Below are positions 54,592 to 63,604 of a stretch of DNA of 64,000 bases, piece by piece. The translations under genes and the position numbers were made by a program. Source of the DNA: Aestuariibacter sp. A3R04 (GTDB taxonomy: Bacteria; Pseudomonadota; Gammaproteobacteria; Enterobacterales; Alteromonadaceae); NCBI RefSeq assembly GCF_018860805.1, contig NZ_JAHKQR010000011.1, forward strand, positions 533,647 through 597,646. Reading direction: 5' to 3'. Every line of letters starts with the position of its first letter. The first letter of the stretch is position 1. The notes below the pieces were generated by a model. The model saw only the letters and a list, made by a program, of their open reading frames with translations. It made no database searches and was not told the DNA's origin.

Positions 54592-56274
54592 CTAGTTCGA
54601 CTCCGCACTTTGCAACAGCTCTTTTGCGTTAGCCAGCGCAGACTCAGTTACTTTGTCTCCGGCAAGTAAACGCGCCAACTCGTCAATTCTATCCTGTCGG
54701 GTCAAAGGCAGCATTTGGGTTTCAGTGGTGTTTCCATCGCTAAATTTGGTTACAAACAACTGATTGTGGGCCTGGGCTGCAACCTGAGGCAGGTGGGTAA
54801 CACACATCACCTGACTGACACTGCCTAAACGCCGCAACAGGGCGCCTACGATAGCCGCCGTGGGGCCACTAATGCCCGCATCTACTTCATCGAAAATCAT
54901 AGTGGGTGTGGCTTGCTTGTCGCTGGTCAGCACTTGTATCGCTAAGCCAATACGAGACAGTTCGCCGCCCGATACCACCTTTTCCAGTTTATCTAAGCTC
55001 TGACCGGGGTTAGTTGATACTTTAAAAACAATGTCGTTGAGGCCATGGGCGGAAGGGGTTTTATCTGCTTGATAGTTTACCTCAATCGCCATTTCAGCAT
55101 GGGGCATGTTCATTTGTCTGATTTGGGTTTGAATTGCTTTAGCCAGTTTTTCAGCATTCTCGGCCCGTGATACTGACAACGCTTCGCATGCCGACAGGTA
55201 ATGTGCTTTTTCTTGTGCCACTTCATCTACGAGGGACACCAGTCTGTCTTCATCATCACTGAGCGTGGCGAATTCTGCCGACAGAGACACGTGATGTTCA
55301 TACAGTGATTCAGGCTTCACATTGTGTTTTCTTGCCAATTCCATCGCTTTACTATACCGGTTTTCCACTTGTTGTAGACGCAGCGGGTCAATCTCAAGTT
55401 CATCGCAGTAACTTCGCAGTTCCCGAGCCGCTTCTTCAACCTGAATAGAAGCATCATTGAGGAGAGCAATAATGGGCGTAAGCGCAGAATCATGAGCTTC
55501 GAGATCTGACAGGCGTTCCAGGCCATTTTGAATGATGGATAAGGCGTTGCCTTCGTCGTTCTCATACAAATTATAAAAACTGGTTTGTGCTTGTTCTAAC
55601 AGAGTTTGCCCGTTACTTAACCGGCGATGTTCAGTTTCTAATTCTAAAAACTCTCCTTCCTCAAGGGCGAATTCATCGAGCTCTTGTACTTGATAATTAA
55701 GTAATTGATGCCTGTCTGCACGCATCTGTGCTTGTTCCTGCAATTGCTTGAGCGCACCTTGCTTTTGCTTCCAGTTGCGATAAGTCTTTGCAACCTCCTC
55801 AATGAGGTCAGAGTGGTTGGCATATTGATCCACCAGATTGCGTTGATAATCTTCTTTTAACAATTGTAAATGGGTATTTTGACCGTGAATGGCGATCAAG
55901 TGCTGACCGAATTGCTTGAGTTGCTGTAAAGAAACGGGGCAGCCATTGATAAACGCTTTAGAGCGACCTTCACGTGAAATAACCCGTCGAATGAAACCGG
56001 AGTTTTCTCCTTCTTCCAGTAATTCTTGCTCTTCGAGCCACTTAAGTGCCGTTGGCTGATTGCTGAGATTAAAATGAGCGATAATTTCTGCTTTCGAGGC
56101 TTCTTTGCGCACAGCCCCGGCATCGGCCCGCTCGCCTAAACACAGACTAAGGGCATCAATAGCGATAGATTTACCCGCACCGGTTTCACCAGTAATGGCG
56201 GTCATACCCGCTTCGAAATTTACAGCGAGTTGTTTAACAACAGCGAAGTTTTTGATTGAAAGCGTAACAAGCAT
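54592..56274 (-). CDS. recN: DNA repair protein RecN
   Basis: SMC-like ATPase for double-strand-break repair, 560 residues. Walker A ITGETGAGKSIAIDAL is at about 27-42, a long coiled-coil stretch fills the middle, and Walker B with signature appears at LSRIGLAIQVL and TPTMIFDEVDAGISG. Start ATG 56274. Two LexA-like boxes lie just upstream, so it is SOS-controlled. It faces the GGDEF gene convergently, with 177 bases between that hold a weak hairpin near 54551-54570. Confidence 0.96.
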   Translation of the reverse strand: MLVTLSIKNFAVVKQLAVNFEAGMTAITGETGAGKSIAIDALSLCLGERADAGAVRKEASKAEIIAHFNLSNQPTALKWLEEQELLEEGENSGFIRRVISREGRSKAFINGCPVSLQQLKQFGQHLIAIHGQNTHLQLLKEDYQRNLVDQYANHSDLIEEVAKTYRNWKQKQGALKQLQEQAQMRADRHQLLNYQVQELDEFALEEGEFLELETEHRRLSNGQTLLEQAQTSFYNLYENDEGNALSIIQNGLERLSDLEAHDSALTPIIALLNDASIQVEEAARELRSYCDELEIDPLRLQQVENRYSKAMELARKHNVKPESLYEHHVSLSAEFATLSDDEDRLVSLVDEVAQEKAHYLSACEALSVSRAENAEKLAKAIQTQIRQMNMPHAEMAIEVNYQADKTPSAHGLNDIVFKVSTNPGQSLDKLEKVVSGGELSRIGLAIQVLTSDKQATPTMIFDEVDAGISGPTAAIVGALLRRLGSVSQVMCVTHLPQVAAQAHNQLFVTKFSDGNTTETQMLPLTRQDRIDELARLLAGDKVTESALANAKELLQSAESN

Positions 56275-56284
56275 TGGTTCACCG

Positions 56285-56300
56285 CAGTATGTTTATACAG
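56285..56300 (-). promoter_or_regulatory. LexA (SOS) box 1 of recN
   Basis: Reads CTGTATAAACATACTG on the minus strand: CTGT-N8-ACTG, one base off the LexA consensus CTGT-N8-ACAG, with TA flank. It lies 11 bases ahead of the recN start. Confidence 0.8.
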
Positions 56301-56303
56301 TAC

Positions 56304-56319
56304 TTGTAAATATATACAG
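56304..56319 (-). promoter_or_regulatory. LexA (SOS) box 2 of recN
   Basis: Reads CTGTATATATTTACAA on the minus strand: CTGT-N8-ACAA, one base from consensus, flanked by TA. Tandem boxes ahead of recN are known from E. coli, where they give tight repression. Confidence 0.85.
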
Positions 56320-56458
56320 TATTTTTGTGAAGTAAAGTGAAATTTTAAATATCCTGATACTGCGTTTTTTAACCTTAGATGCCTGCTCGATAAGAGCGCA
56401 TAGAGTGGATGATACTGAAATCAGGAAAAGGCTAACTGGAGTTTGATTGTGGGAGGTA

Positions 56459-56483
56459 CGCAGTCACACATATAGTGACTGCG
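56459..56483. repeat. Hairpin after the TonB-dependent receptor gene
   Basis: Perfect 9-bp stem CGCAGTCAC / GTGACTGCG with a 7-base loop, 15 bases after the receptor stop. No T run follows, so it is a weak terminator candidate or an mRNA-end stabiliser. Confidence 0.55.
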
Positions 56484-56497
56484 TTATCGCCTGGGTA

Positions 56498-59400
56498 TTA
56501 GAAAGTATAGTTCACACCCACATAAAATCGGCGGCCGTTTGTCCACTCATTCACGACAATGCGGTTTAAACGATTCTCGTAGTAGGGTTTTAACTCCTCA
56601 ACGGGTACGCCACTGGCTTCAGACAAGATCTGGAACGCTTCTTCACCGGTGATGGACGATTCGACAATTTCATTGCCGTTGTCATCGGTCGCCACTATGC
56701 GGTTGCCGGTTGCTACGCCATTTTCGTCCACTTCATCAATCCACTTCATTTTGTTTACCACGGGGTCGTTAACAATCTGAGACGTATCCAGATAGTGAAC
56801 TACGTTTTCGTCGGTAAGGTTGATAACCGAAAAACTGGCGACGAGGTTTTCCATAATCTGATACGTGGCTTTGAAATCCAACTGGGCACGGGCATCAGTA
56901 AAGCGTATACCTTCGCTGCTGCTTTGGTTGGCGAATTCGCTGCGGTAGTTATAAGACAGACGCAGGGAATAATCGTCATTTTCGTAATATACAGAGGCGT
57001 TCAATGTATCTTTAGACTGGCCAAACATGGGCTCACTTTGGGTCGTGGTTTTCGCTGTGAAGCCGGTAACTTCAAAGTACTCCCGTTGCGATGGATCAGA
57101 CTGATGGGTTTCAATATCCGTCATATCGCCAATTTCATACGCGAAAGTTGAGGTAGTGAATTTCTGATCGGGTACATCCGTATAGGTGTAGTTAATCAGG
57201 CCACCAAATCCATTGCCGAAGTCGTGTTGCAACTGGGCTTCGATACCCTGAACTTTTTGCTCTCCGGTATTGAAATACGAACTGACCACGTAGTCACCAA
57301 ATATGGGGTAACCATTGTTATCTGTTCTGCCTTCATCACCTAAGTAGTCAAGGTTTTGTACTCGGGACGTCGAGCGAACCATGTTCTTAATGTCTTTTTG
57401 GAATGCTGTAACAGCAAAAATTGACGATTTGTCAAAATACCATTCCACGCCTATTTCACTGTTAACAGACGAGTATGAGCCCAGGTTCGGGTTGCCAACA
57501 GAGCCTCGGCGTTGGGAGTCCATTGCCAAACGCTCTGCGAGTCCTTCTTCAGTTAAATCCTGTTGCCGGCCATCGGTATACAACCGGCTTCTCTCTGTGA
57601 CCAGGTAGAAATTGCTCCGCAACTGGTTGAGGCTGGGATGTGAAATATTTTTAGATGCTGCCGCTCGAATGATAACTTCATCGGTTAGGTTGTATGAAAT
57701 GTTAAAACTCGGCAGATAGTCTTTGGTGGAACTGGTTTGCTCCAATGGGACGTATTGGTTAAATCCGGCAAGTTCGGCAATGTAACCAGGATCATTGGGA
57801 TCATTCGGATAAGACAGCAGTTGTCCGTTCTCGTCTTTTGCTACTTCGCGGCCAATAGACTCACGCTCGGTATCCACTACACGTACCCCAATATTACCTC
57901 TAATGCGGTCTGTGCTGAAGTTTACCATGGCGTAATAGGCCAGTAGCTCTTCGGTCACATCGTAATAGTCACCGGCAGATTCGGTAAGGCCAGAACGACA
58001 GCCGTAATACTCACTGGAACCCGATGCAGCGATGGCATCTTCACATGCGCCGCGGTTTGGCGAGCCTTCGGAATGAAGGAGTAGGAAGTGGTCGTTGAGC
58101 AAGGCATCGCGTTTGGCTTGGTCGATATCGAAGTACTCATTTGGCGTGTTATGGCCAGCGGTATCAAGTCCGCTAACTGTTCCACCCACGAGTTGATCTG
58201 CCAGAATAAGCGGGAATTCGCTGGTTTCGTTGGCATAGCCATGGAAGGTCGCGTTCTCAGTGAAGTAGTGTTCGGTGCGGCGAATATCACGGTATTTTGC
58301 ACCAAATTTTACGCTATCGATGTAAAAATCGTTATCCAGCTCCCAGGTGATATCACCTTGGAAAAAGTTTTCCGAATTGTCACGATAGCGAGCTGTGTTT
58401 CTCAATCCGCCAGTAAGTAGATAAAACTCGTTGGTTGGCGCTAGCAGGAAGTTTTCTGCCCGTTGTTGTGCAGCAGCCAGTTCTTCGCCAGTGAGCGAAG
58501 GATCAGCTTCTAACCCCCAGTACACTTTCTCTGTGTCTGGGTTATAGGCATAGCCGAGGTTAACCCCTTCATAAGTCGGAATTTTTAATGCAGCATCATC
58601 ACCGGAATAGGGGGTTTCATAATCGCCGTATCGTGTAGCAAGGGTCGTGGCCCGGTCCAGTACTGTACTACTCGCTGTAGTACGCCCAACCTGAAGCTTT
58701 ACAATAAAATCATCAACCAGATAATCCATCGTCAGATGGAATCGGTCCTGTTCCGTCTCCGAACCACTACGGTCGTTGGAATCTCTTCGTACCATCTCAC
58801 CCCAGCGGGTATCGCCGGCATAATAATTGTTTCCGTCCCACACCATACCTGCGCCACGGACCAAATTTACGCCATCTACCGGGGAGGTGGCCGATAGTAC
58901 GATATCCTGAACAGGGTCCATCACGAGTCGTGGGTCGATACCAGAGACTTCATTACTATAGAGTAGTTGGCTCATTCTGAACGTCTGCGCGTACAGGTTA
59001 TCGTTTTTGTTGTCTCTGTCAGAGGTATTTCGATTTAGTTCAAGGTTGAAATTGAGCGCATCGGTAGGTGCCCATTGTAGGTTAACCGTGGTATCGAGAC
59101 GGCTTTCGTCGGTGGAAAACGCGGGGGAGTATACATTGTTTCCGATGTGACGGGGTGAGGTTTGTCCAAGTCCTCCACTGCGACGGCTACCCCAGAATAA
59201 GCCCCAATCCGGATCGATGTACGTAGGGTCCATCACTTCATCCAGTTGCCCCCAGTTTTGGGTGCTGTTGTTCCACACCCCTGAATTTGCCGGGTCGTCG
59301 GTAGGCCAGTACGATTCACCGTTGCCAGCTACCGCTTCTAAATCACCGTAGGTGTAGCCATTCATCGCCATGTGTCGGGTAATGATAAGGTTGTGACCGT

Positions 59401-60223
59401 TCATGTGACGGAGCTTAATGTCGCTGCTGTTACACGTTTCTGTTGGACAGGAAATGGCATTAGTTTGCTGGAAGCCGGTACCTGAGCCCAGGCCTCCTGA
59501 TTCAAAGCCTGTGCGAAATGCGTTGCGTTGTTGCAAACTTACCGCAACTGAGGCACCAAATTTTTGATCATCTGAAACATAGTTGTAAGCGGTAGAAATC
59601 TGCGGTGATGACTTTTCTGACGAATCGTTATATTCACCTTCAATATTTAGATAGCCATAGCCGTTTTCCTGCTCTAAGGGTTTCTTGGTATGTAAGATGA
59701 CCGTCCCACCGATACCGCCAGCATCTAAGTCGGCCCGGGCAGATTTGTGAACTTCGATTTTCGATACCCGTTCTGAAGGGATGTTGGAAAAATCGAAGGC
59801 GTTACTTTCTGATTCACCGGGTAGGTACGACGCAGATTTCGCCGACTGACCATTTACCAGCGTATTAGTGAGTTCCGGTGACGTCCCCCGAATGGATATT
59901 TTAGACCCTTCACCAAATTGACGCTCAATTTGCACGCCAGCTATGCGCTGTAGTGCTTCGGCCATGTTCTTGTCAGGGTTTTTAGCAATATCTTCAGTGT
60001 TAATTGAATCGACGATGGAATCGGAAAATCGCTTGTTATTGAGGTTCTCACGAAGCGAAGAACGGATCCCGGATACCTGGATGATTTCCAGGTTGTCCGC
60101 TTCACTCTGTGATGGGCTTGAAGTGGGCTCTTGTGCAGCAATTGCTGCCGAGGTTATTCCCGTGCTAAAGAGGAGTGCAGTACTGACTGCTATCGCTGTT
60201 TTTGAGTGTTGAATGGCTTTCAT
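56498..60223 (-). CDS. Large TonB-dependent receptor
   Basis: Outer-membrane active transporter of 1241 residues, much longer than siderophore receptors (about 700-800) and close to the TIGR01782 (TonB-Xanth-Caul) class that takes up carbohydrates and other polymers. Signal peptide about 1-29; TonB-box-like ISGIRSSL; plug about 45-190 with NMAEALQRIAGVQIERQFGEGSKISIRG, TLVNGQ and GGIGGTVIL; then the barrel ending in aromatic YVGVNYTF. Loops hold several Cys, e.g. SCPTETC. No SusD-like protein, TonB or glycoside hydrolase is next to it, so the substrate is open. Long AT-rich upstream region. Confidence 0.93.
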   Translation of the reverse strand: MKAIQHSKTAIAVSTALLFSTGITSAAIAAQEPTSSPSQSEADNLEIIQVSGIRSSLRENLNNKRFSDSIVDSINTEDIAKNPDKNMAEALQRIAGVQIERQFGEGSKISIRGTSPELTNTLVNGQSAKSASYLPGESESNAFDFSNIPSERVSKIEVHKSARADLDAGGIGGTVILHTKKPLEQENGYGYLNIEGEYNDSSEKSSPQISTAYNYVSDDQKFGASVAVSLQQRNAFRTGFESGGLGSGTGFQQTNAISCPTETCNSSDIKLRHMNGHNLIITRHMAMNGYTYGDLEAVAGNGESYWPTDDPANSGVWNNSTQNWGQLDEVMDPTYIDPDWGLFWGSRRSGGLGQTSPRHIGNNVYSPAFSTDESRLDTTVNLQWAPTDALNFNLELNRNTSDRDNKNDNLYAQTFRMSQLLYSNEVSGIDPRLVMDPVQDIVLSATSPVDGVNLVRGAGMVWDGNNYYAGDTRWGEMVRRDSNDRSGSETEQDRFHLTMDYLVDDFIVKLQVGRTTASSTVLDRATTLATRYGDYETPYSGDDAALKIPTYEGVNLGYAYNPDTEKVYWGLEADPSLTGEELAAAQQRAENFLLAPTNEFYLLTGGLRNTARYRDNSENFFQGDITWELDNDFYIDSVKFGAKYRDIRRTEHYFTENATFHGYANETSEFPLILADQLVGGTVSGLDTAGHNTPNEYFDIDQAKRDALLNDHFLLLHSEGSPNRGACEDAIAASGSSEYYGCRSGLTESAGDYYDVTEELLAYYAMVNFSTDRIRGNIGVRVVDTERESIGREVAKDENGQLLSYPNDPNDPGYIAELAGFNQYVPLEQTSSTKDYLPSFNISYNLTDEVIIRAAASKNISHPSLNQLRSNFYLVTERSRLYTDGRQQDLTEEGLAERLAMDSQRRGSVGNPNLGSYSSVNSEIGVEWYFDKSSIFAVTAFQKDIKNMVRSTSRVQNLDYLGDEGRTDNNGYPIFGDYVVSSYFNTGEQKVQGIEAQLQHDFGNGFGGLINYTYTDVPDQKFTTSTFAYEIGDMTDIETHQSDPSQREYFEVTGFTAKTTTQSEPMFGQSKDTLNASVYYENDDYSLRLSYNYRSEFANQSSSEGIRFTDARAQLDFKATYQIMENLVASFSVINLTDENVVHYLDTSQIVNDPVVNKMKWIDEVDENGVATGNRIVATDDNGNEIVESSITGEEAFQILSEASGVPVEELKPYYENRLNRIVVNEWTNGRRFYVGVNYTF

Positions 60224-60855
60224 TTACGTTCCCTTAGATTTTTCTATTGTAACTACTTTTTTGTGTCCCTTCGCTAACGGAAATAGCGACGGTGGCGAGA
60301 CCTTTAAAAATCACATGACAACTGTGTTTTACTGCCAGTGGTCAAAAATAATTGTTGTTATAAGTCCTAGTAGTGAAGACTAATTAAACAAAGAAATTGG
60401 CAAATATCAAGAATAATTTACTGTAATTTATTGTAAATTTAACAATAAAATATTACTGATGGGTGAGTTTTTAGCTAGCGTGGAAATAGTTATTTGTTTA
60501 TTATTAATTAATAATAGTGGTTTTTTTTTAAGGTTTTACGGGGGGGAGCTATATATTCTTCTTTTTTTCTAGTAGCCAACAACTATTCATTTTTCTATTT
60601 TTTTATTCCCTTATTTTTTGTTCTTGGAATATTTATTTCGTGATGTTTAAAGTCTATGTTCATGTTTATGTCACCGCTGCACAGTACAGCCATTACACTA
60701 CAACTTTCTGATGTGGGGCCGCTTTAAGTGGGCATAGAGTTGCTGTTGGTGATGGCGAAATTGTTGCTTGCCAGTAACTTTGAAAGTGAACTGGGTAGAA
60801 ATGGCTATATCCCGATTGAATTTTAAACCGTGGATTAGCCTAATACGCATGGGCT
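60224..60855. other. AT-rich intergenic region without gene
   Basis: A 632-base stretch with no frame I can support. It contains the receptor leader, a very AT-rich patch near 60361-60520 with repeated TTATT/TTAAT motifs, long T runs and a GGGGGGG run at about 60541. The receptor promoter must lie near 60224-60320; no clean -35/-10 pair was found. Confidence 0.4.
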
Positions 60856-61815
60856 TTATACGTGAGGCGATATTTCTGTTACCTCGAAGCGAAGGGGAAA
60901 ATACCCCTGAACATAGGTGATTTGCTGTATTTCAACAGCGATAAGCCGTTCTGCTTGAGGGTTTTCAGGTATTGCTTGCGCGTCCCACTCTATTGTCGCT
61001 GCGCCTTGAATGAACAGGAGAGTGCCAGAATTATCATCAATAAAACAAAGACCTACTCGTGGATCTAGGGTAATGTTTCCCAGTGTGTTGAAAAAGTTAT
61101 TACCGCTATAATCGGGGATCAGCAGAGTCTTCCCCTGTATCCGGACGAAGCCTGGTTGACCTCCGCGGTGAGAAACATCAATACCTTGTCTGCTGTCAGT
61201 GCCCATATGGCTGTGCCTGGAAGCTATATAAAAGGTATTTGCCCTGGAAATGGTTATTTTGGCTTCCGTGGTTAGTTGGTCACTACGTGCAACTTTCCCA
61301 CTTGGCAACCCATTATCAGTCTTCTGAATTGATGTGATCCGTTTGTGAATATACTTCGGGCAGTTTCCAAAACTCTGGTCGACGGCAACGTCAAGCTTAT
61401 TATTGGCGACGTGCAAGATCGTGCCATTGACCCGGTTGCGTCGCCGTGTACTGAGTTCCACTCCAACAATACCTATTTTACTGCCAGTGTGAATGTCGAG
61501 GTGCAAATGCCGGTATAACAACGTCATATTCGCGGTTGCCAAGGAAAATTGCAGTCGGGTAGGAGACGGCGACTGTATCATCTCATCGTGACTCCAAATG
61601 GGTACGGCCACGGGATGACCCGTATGATCCAGTAAGCCTAGCAGGGTAAAAGGGCCAGACTCAAAAAAAGCGCGATGCTGTGCTGGCATCCAAGGGCGAA
61701 TAAAACCTTTAGTGCGCTCAGCTACGATGCTGGCAATACCCAGTTTCTGCTGTATGAGTTTTTCTCCTCGATGGAAAGCGACGCTGGCTTTGTGTAAAGA
61801 GTCGAACGTGGACAT
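60856..61815 (-). CDS. Pyridoxamine 5'-phosphate oxidase-like FMN-binding protein
   Basis: About 319 residues, cytosolic. It resembles the split-barrel flavoprotein superfamily: KGFIRPWMPAQHRAFFES, LLGLLDHTGHPVAVPIWS, and the second half with FYIASRHSHMGTDSRQGIDVSHRGGQPGFVRI, a known pattern of PNPOx-related proteins. These often act as general flavin or heme-linked oxidoreductases; its own activity is unknown. The frame opens at TTG 61830, but ATG 61815 with GGAGA ahead is a better start. It follows the glutathione transferase gene on the same strand. Confidence 0.85.
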   Translation of the reverse strand: MSTFDSLHKASVAFHRGEKLIQQKLGIASIVAERTKGFIRPWMPAQHRAFFESGPFTLLGLLDHTGHPVAVPIWSHDEMIQSPSPTRLQFSLATANMTLLYRHLHLDIHTGSKIGIVGVELSTRRRNRVNGTILHVANNKLDVAVDQSFGNCPKYIHKRITSIQKTDNGLPSGKVARSDQLTTEAKITISRANTFYIASRHSHMGTDSRQGIDVSHRGGQPGFVRIQGKTLLIPDYSGNNFFNTLGNITLDPRVGLCFIDDNSGTLLFIQGAATIEWDAQAIPENPQAERLIAVEIQQITYVQGYFPLRFEVTEISPHV

Positions 61816-61841
61816 TTCAGTATTCTCCAAAGGCGAAGTGG

Positions 61842-61913
61842 CGGCTTATAGGGCGCCCTGCATCTAACAGGCTGTCGATTACCTGAAGGGCGCGGGCGCC
61901 CTACGGCTTATAG
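61842..61913. repeat. Small element with 10-bp direct repeats and GGGCGCCC arms
   Basis: The 10-base direct repeat CGGCTTATAG occurs at 61842-61851 and 61904-61913; inside it lies the inverted repeat TAGGGCGCCC (61849-61858) / GGGCGCCCTA (61894-61903). It sits between the glutathione transferase and oxidase-like genes and covers the last codons and stop of the transferase. It can form a strong hairpin in the transcript, and looks like a MITE- or REP-sized insertion. Confidence 0.6.
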
Positions 61914-62558
61914 TCTCACTGCCGGGAGCACAGTGGCGGGCATGGCGATGAATCTGTCTTCTCTTTCGATATTGCCTAACCAGTTTTGAATATGGGGATA
62001 GCTCGCAAGGGAAATACCTCCTTCGGGGGCATGGGCGATATAACTGTACATAGCAATATCAGCGGCGGTTAAACGGTTGGCTACCAGATAGGTTGATGAT
62101 TGTTGAGAAAGGTGCTTCTCCATCGTGTTGAGCAATGCAGCTGAGGTTGCCAGCACGGCTTCAACATTAATTTCGGCGCCAAACACGCACTCTAAGCGAG
62201 CGGCTGCTGGCCCCTTGGCTAATTCGCCTGCGGCCACAGAAAACCAGCGTTGGATAAAGGCTTTTTCCGCTGGGTTCCGGCCAAGCCAAAGTGATGGCTC
62301 TGGAGAATAGGTTTCAGCCAGGTAAACAACAATAGCATTAGAATCAGAAATTATAAGGCTCCCATCTTCAATAACGGGAATTTGCCCAAATCCGTTAAGC
62401 GTTAGAAACGGAGCTAGTTTATGTTCTCCTGCCATGAGATCAGGTTCACGGGTAGTAAAAGGGAGCGCAAGTAAATGCATAAACAGCAATACTTTATGAC
62501 AATGCCCGGATTTGGGGTGATGATACAGGGTGATGGGGGTATCAGGAAATGTTGCCAT
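61908..62558 (-). CDS. Glutathione S-transferase family protein
   Basis: A 216-residue cytosolic transferase: N-terminal thioredoxin-like domain (TLYHHPKSGHCHKVLLFMHLL, QIPVIEDGSLIISDSNAIVVYLA) with the SN-type glutathione site, then the helical domain (LTAADIAMYSYIAHAPEGG). Close to the GstN/YfcG-type bacterial groups. ATG 62558 has GGAGACACTCC ahead. It is divergent from the LysR gene by 140 bases and transcribed towards the oxidase-like gene, which may be cotranscribed. A detoxification role is likely but the substrate is unknown. Confidence 0.92.
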   Translation of the reverse strand: MATFPDTPITLYHHPKSGHCHKVLLFMHLLALPFTTREPDLMAGEHKLAPFLTLNGFGQIPVIEDGSLIISDSNAIVVYLAETYSPEPSLWLGRNPAEKAFIQRWFSVAAGELAKGPAAARLECVFGAEINVEAVLATSAALLNTMEKHLSQQSSTYLVANRLTAADIAMYSYIAHAPEGGISLASYPHIQNWLGNIEREDRFIAMPATVLPAVRL

Positions 62559-62698
62559 GGAGTGTCTCCTTCAATGGGTAAGTTGCGTGTTGGTGCTGTG
62601 TTTACTTTTTACCCTTACACTTTAATTCTTTACCAATTATAAATAATTGTTGTATTTTGAAAGTTACTATTTCTTTTTGTGAAATAATTGAGGTGTTG

Positions 62699-63604
62699 GT
62701 GGATAAATTGCACGCCATGAAGGTGTTTGTAACCGTACAAGAGCAAGGTAGTTTTGCTGGGGCTGCTGAGCTGTTGTCGTTGTCTGCTCCGGCTGTTACC
62801 CGTGCTGTTGCGTATTTAGAATCGTCGTTAAATACCCGCTTGTTCCACCGTACGACACGACGGATCCGCTTAACAGAAGCAGGGGTAAAGTACTTTTCTG
62901 ATACGAAGCGAATATTAGCTGATATTGATGCCGCCGACGCACAGGTTGCTGGCATTCATATCCGGCCCTCCGGGCCATTAAACATAACTGCTCCTATCAT
63001 CTTTGGTGAGCGGTATATCACGCCCATTATCACCCGTTTTCTGACAGACTTTCCCGATGTTTCTGTGAATGGCTTTATGTACGATCGTATTGTTGATCTT
63101 ATCGACCACAATATTGATATCGCGGTTCGCATTGGTAAACCCAAAGACTCCAGTTTGTATGGGGTTACGGTGGGCTATGTTGGCCGCGTCACCTGTGCAT
63201 CACCTGATTATCTGTCTGTTTCTCCGGCCATTGATGAGCCAGAGGCGCTAAAGCAACATAGCATCATTTACCCAACGGCGTTCAAAGAACCTGCAGTGTG
63301 GACGTATTATCACAATAATAAACCCCGCACGATTCAACTTAAACCGAGGTATCAGTGTAATCAAAATTTAAGCGCTATAAATGCGGCGAAACTCGGGTTT
63401 GGAATAACACGGTGTATGTCATATCAGGTGGCAGACGAACTGGCTTCCGGTGAGCTGGTAAGTGTGCTGACGGCCTTTGAAGACAAACAATTGCCCATTC
63501 AGGCCGTCAGTCTTGAAGGGCGTCGAAACCAAGAAAAAGTGAAGCAGTTTATCCGCTACATCAGGCAAGGGTTATCACAATATCCATTCCTCGCTGGTCA
63601 GTGA
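62699..63604 (+). CDS. LysR-family transcriptional regulator
   Basis: A 301-residue regulator with the N-terminal winged HTH (MKVFVTVQEQGSFAGAAELLSLSAPAVTRAVAYLES) and a PBP-like effector domain. The frame opens at 62657; GTG 62699 with GAGG ahead, giving MDKLHAMKVF, is the likely start. Its position divergent from the glutathione transferase gene is the classical arrangement in which a LysR protein controls its neighbour. The intergenic space near 62620-62690 should hold the T-N11-A type boxes. Its 3' end overlaps the next, opposite gene by seven bases. Confidence 0.92.
   Translation: MDKLHAMKVFVTVQEQGSFAGAAELLSLSAPAVTRAVAYLESSLNTRLFHRTTRRIRLTEAGVKYFSDTKRILADIDAADAQVAGIHIRPSGPLNITAPIIFGERYITPIITRFLTDFPDVSVNGFMYDRIVDLIDHNIDIAVRIGKPKDSSLYGVTVGYVGRVTCASPDYLSVSPAIDEPEALKQHSIIYPTAFKEPAVWTYYHNNKPRTIQLKPRYQCNQNLSAINAAKLGFGITRCMSYQVADELASGELVSVLTAFEDKQLPIQAVSLEGRRNQEKVKQFIRYIRQGLSQYPFLAGQ

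Noticed and set aside
59000..60223. Two receptor genes fused or a frame error making the receptor too long
   Set aside because: One signal peptide, one plug and one terminal aromatic residue are seen in an unbroken frame; the length fits the TIGR01782 class.
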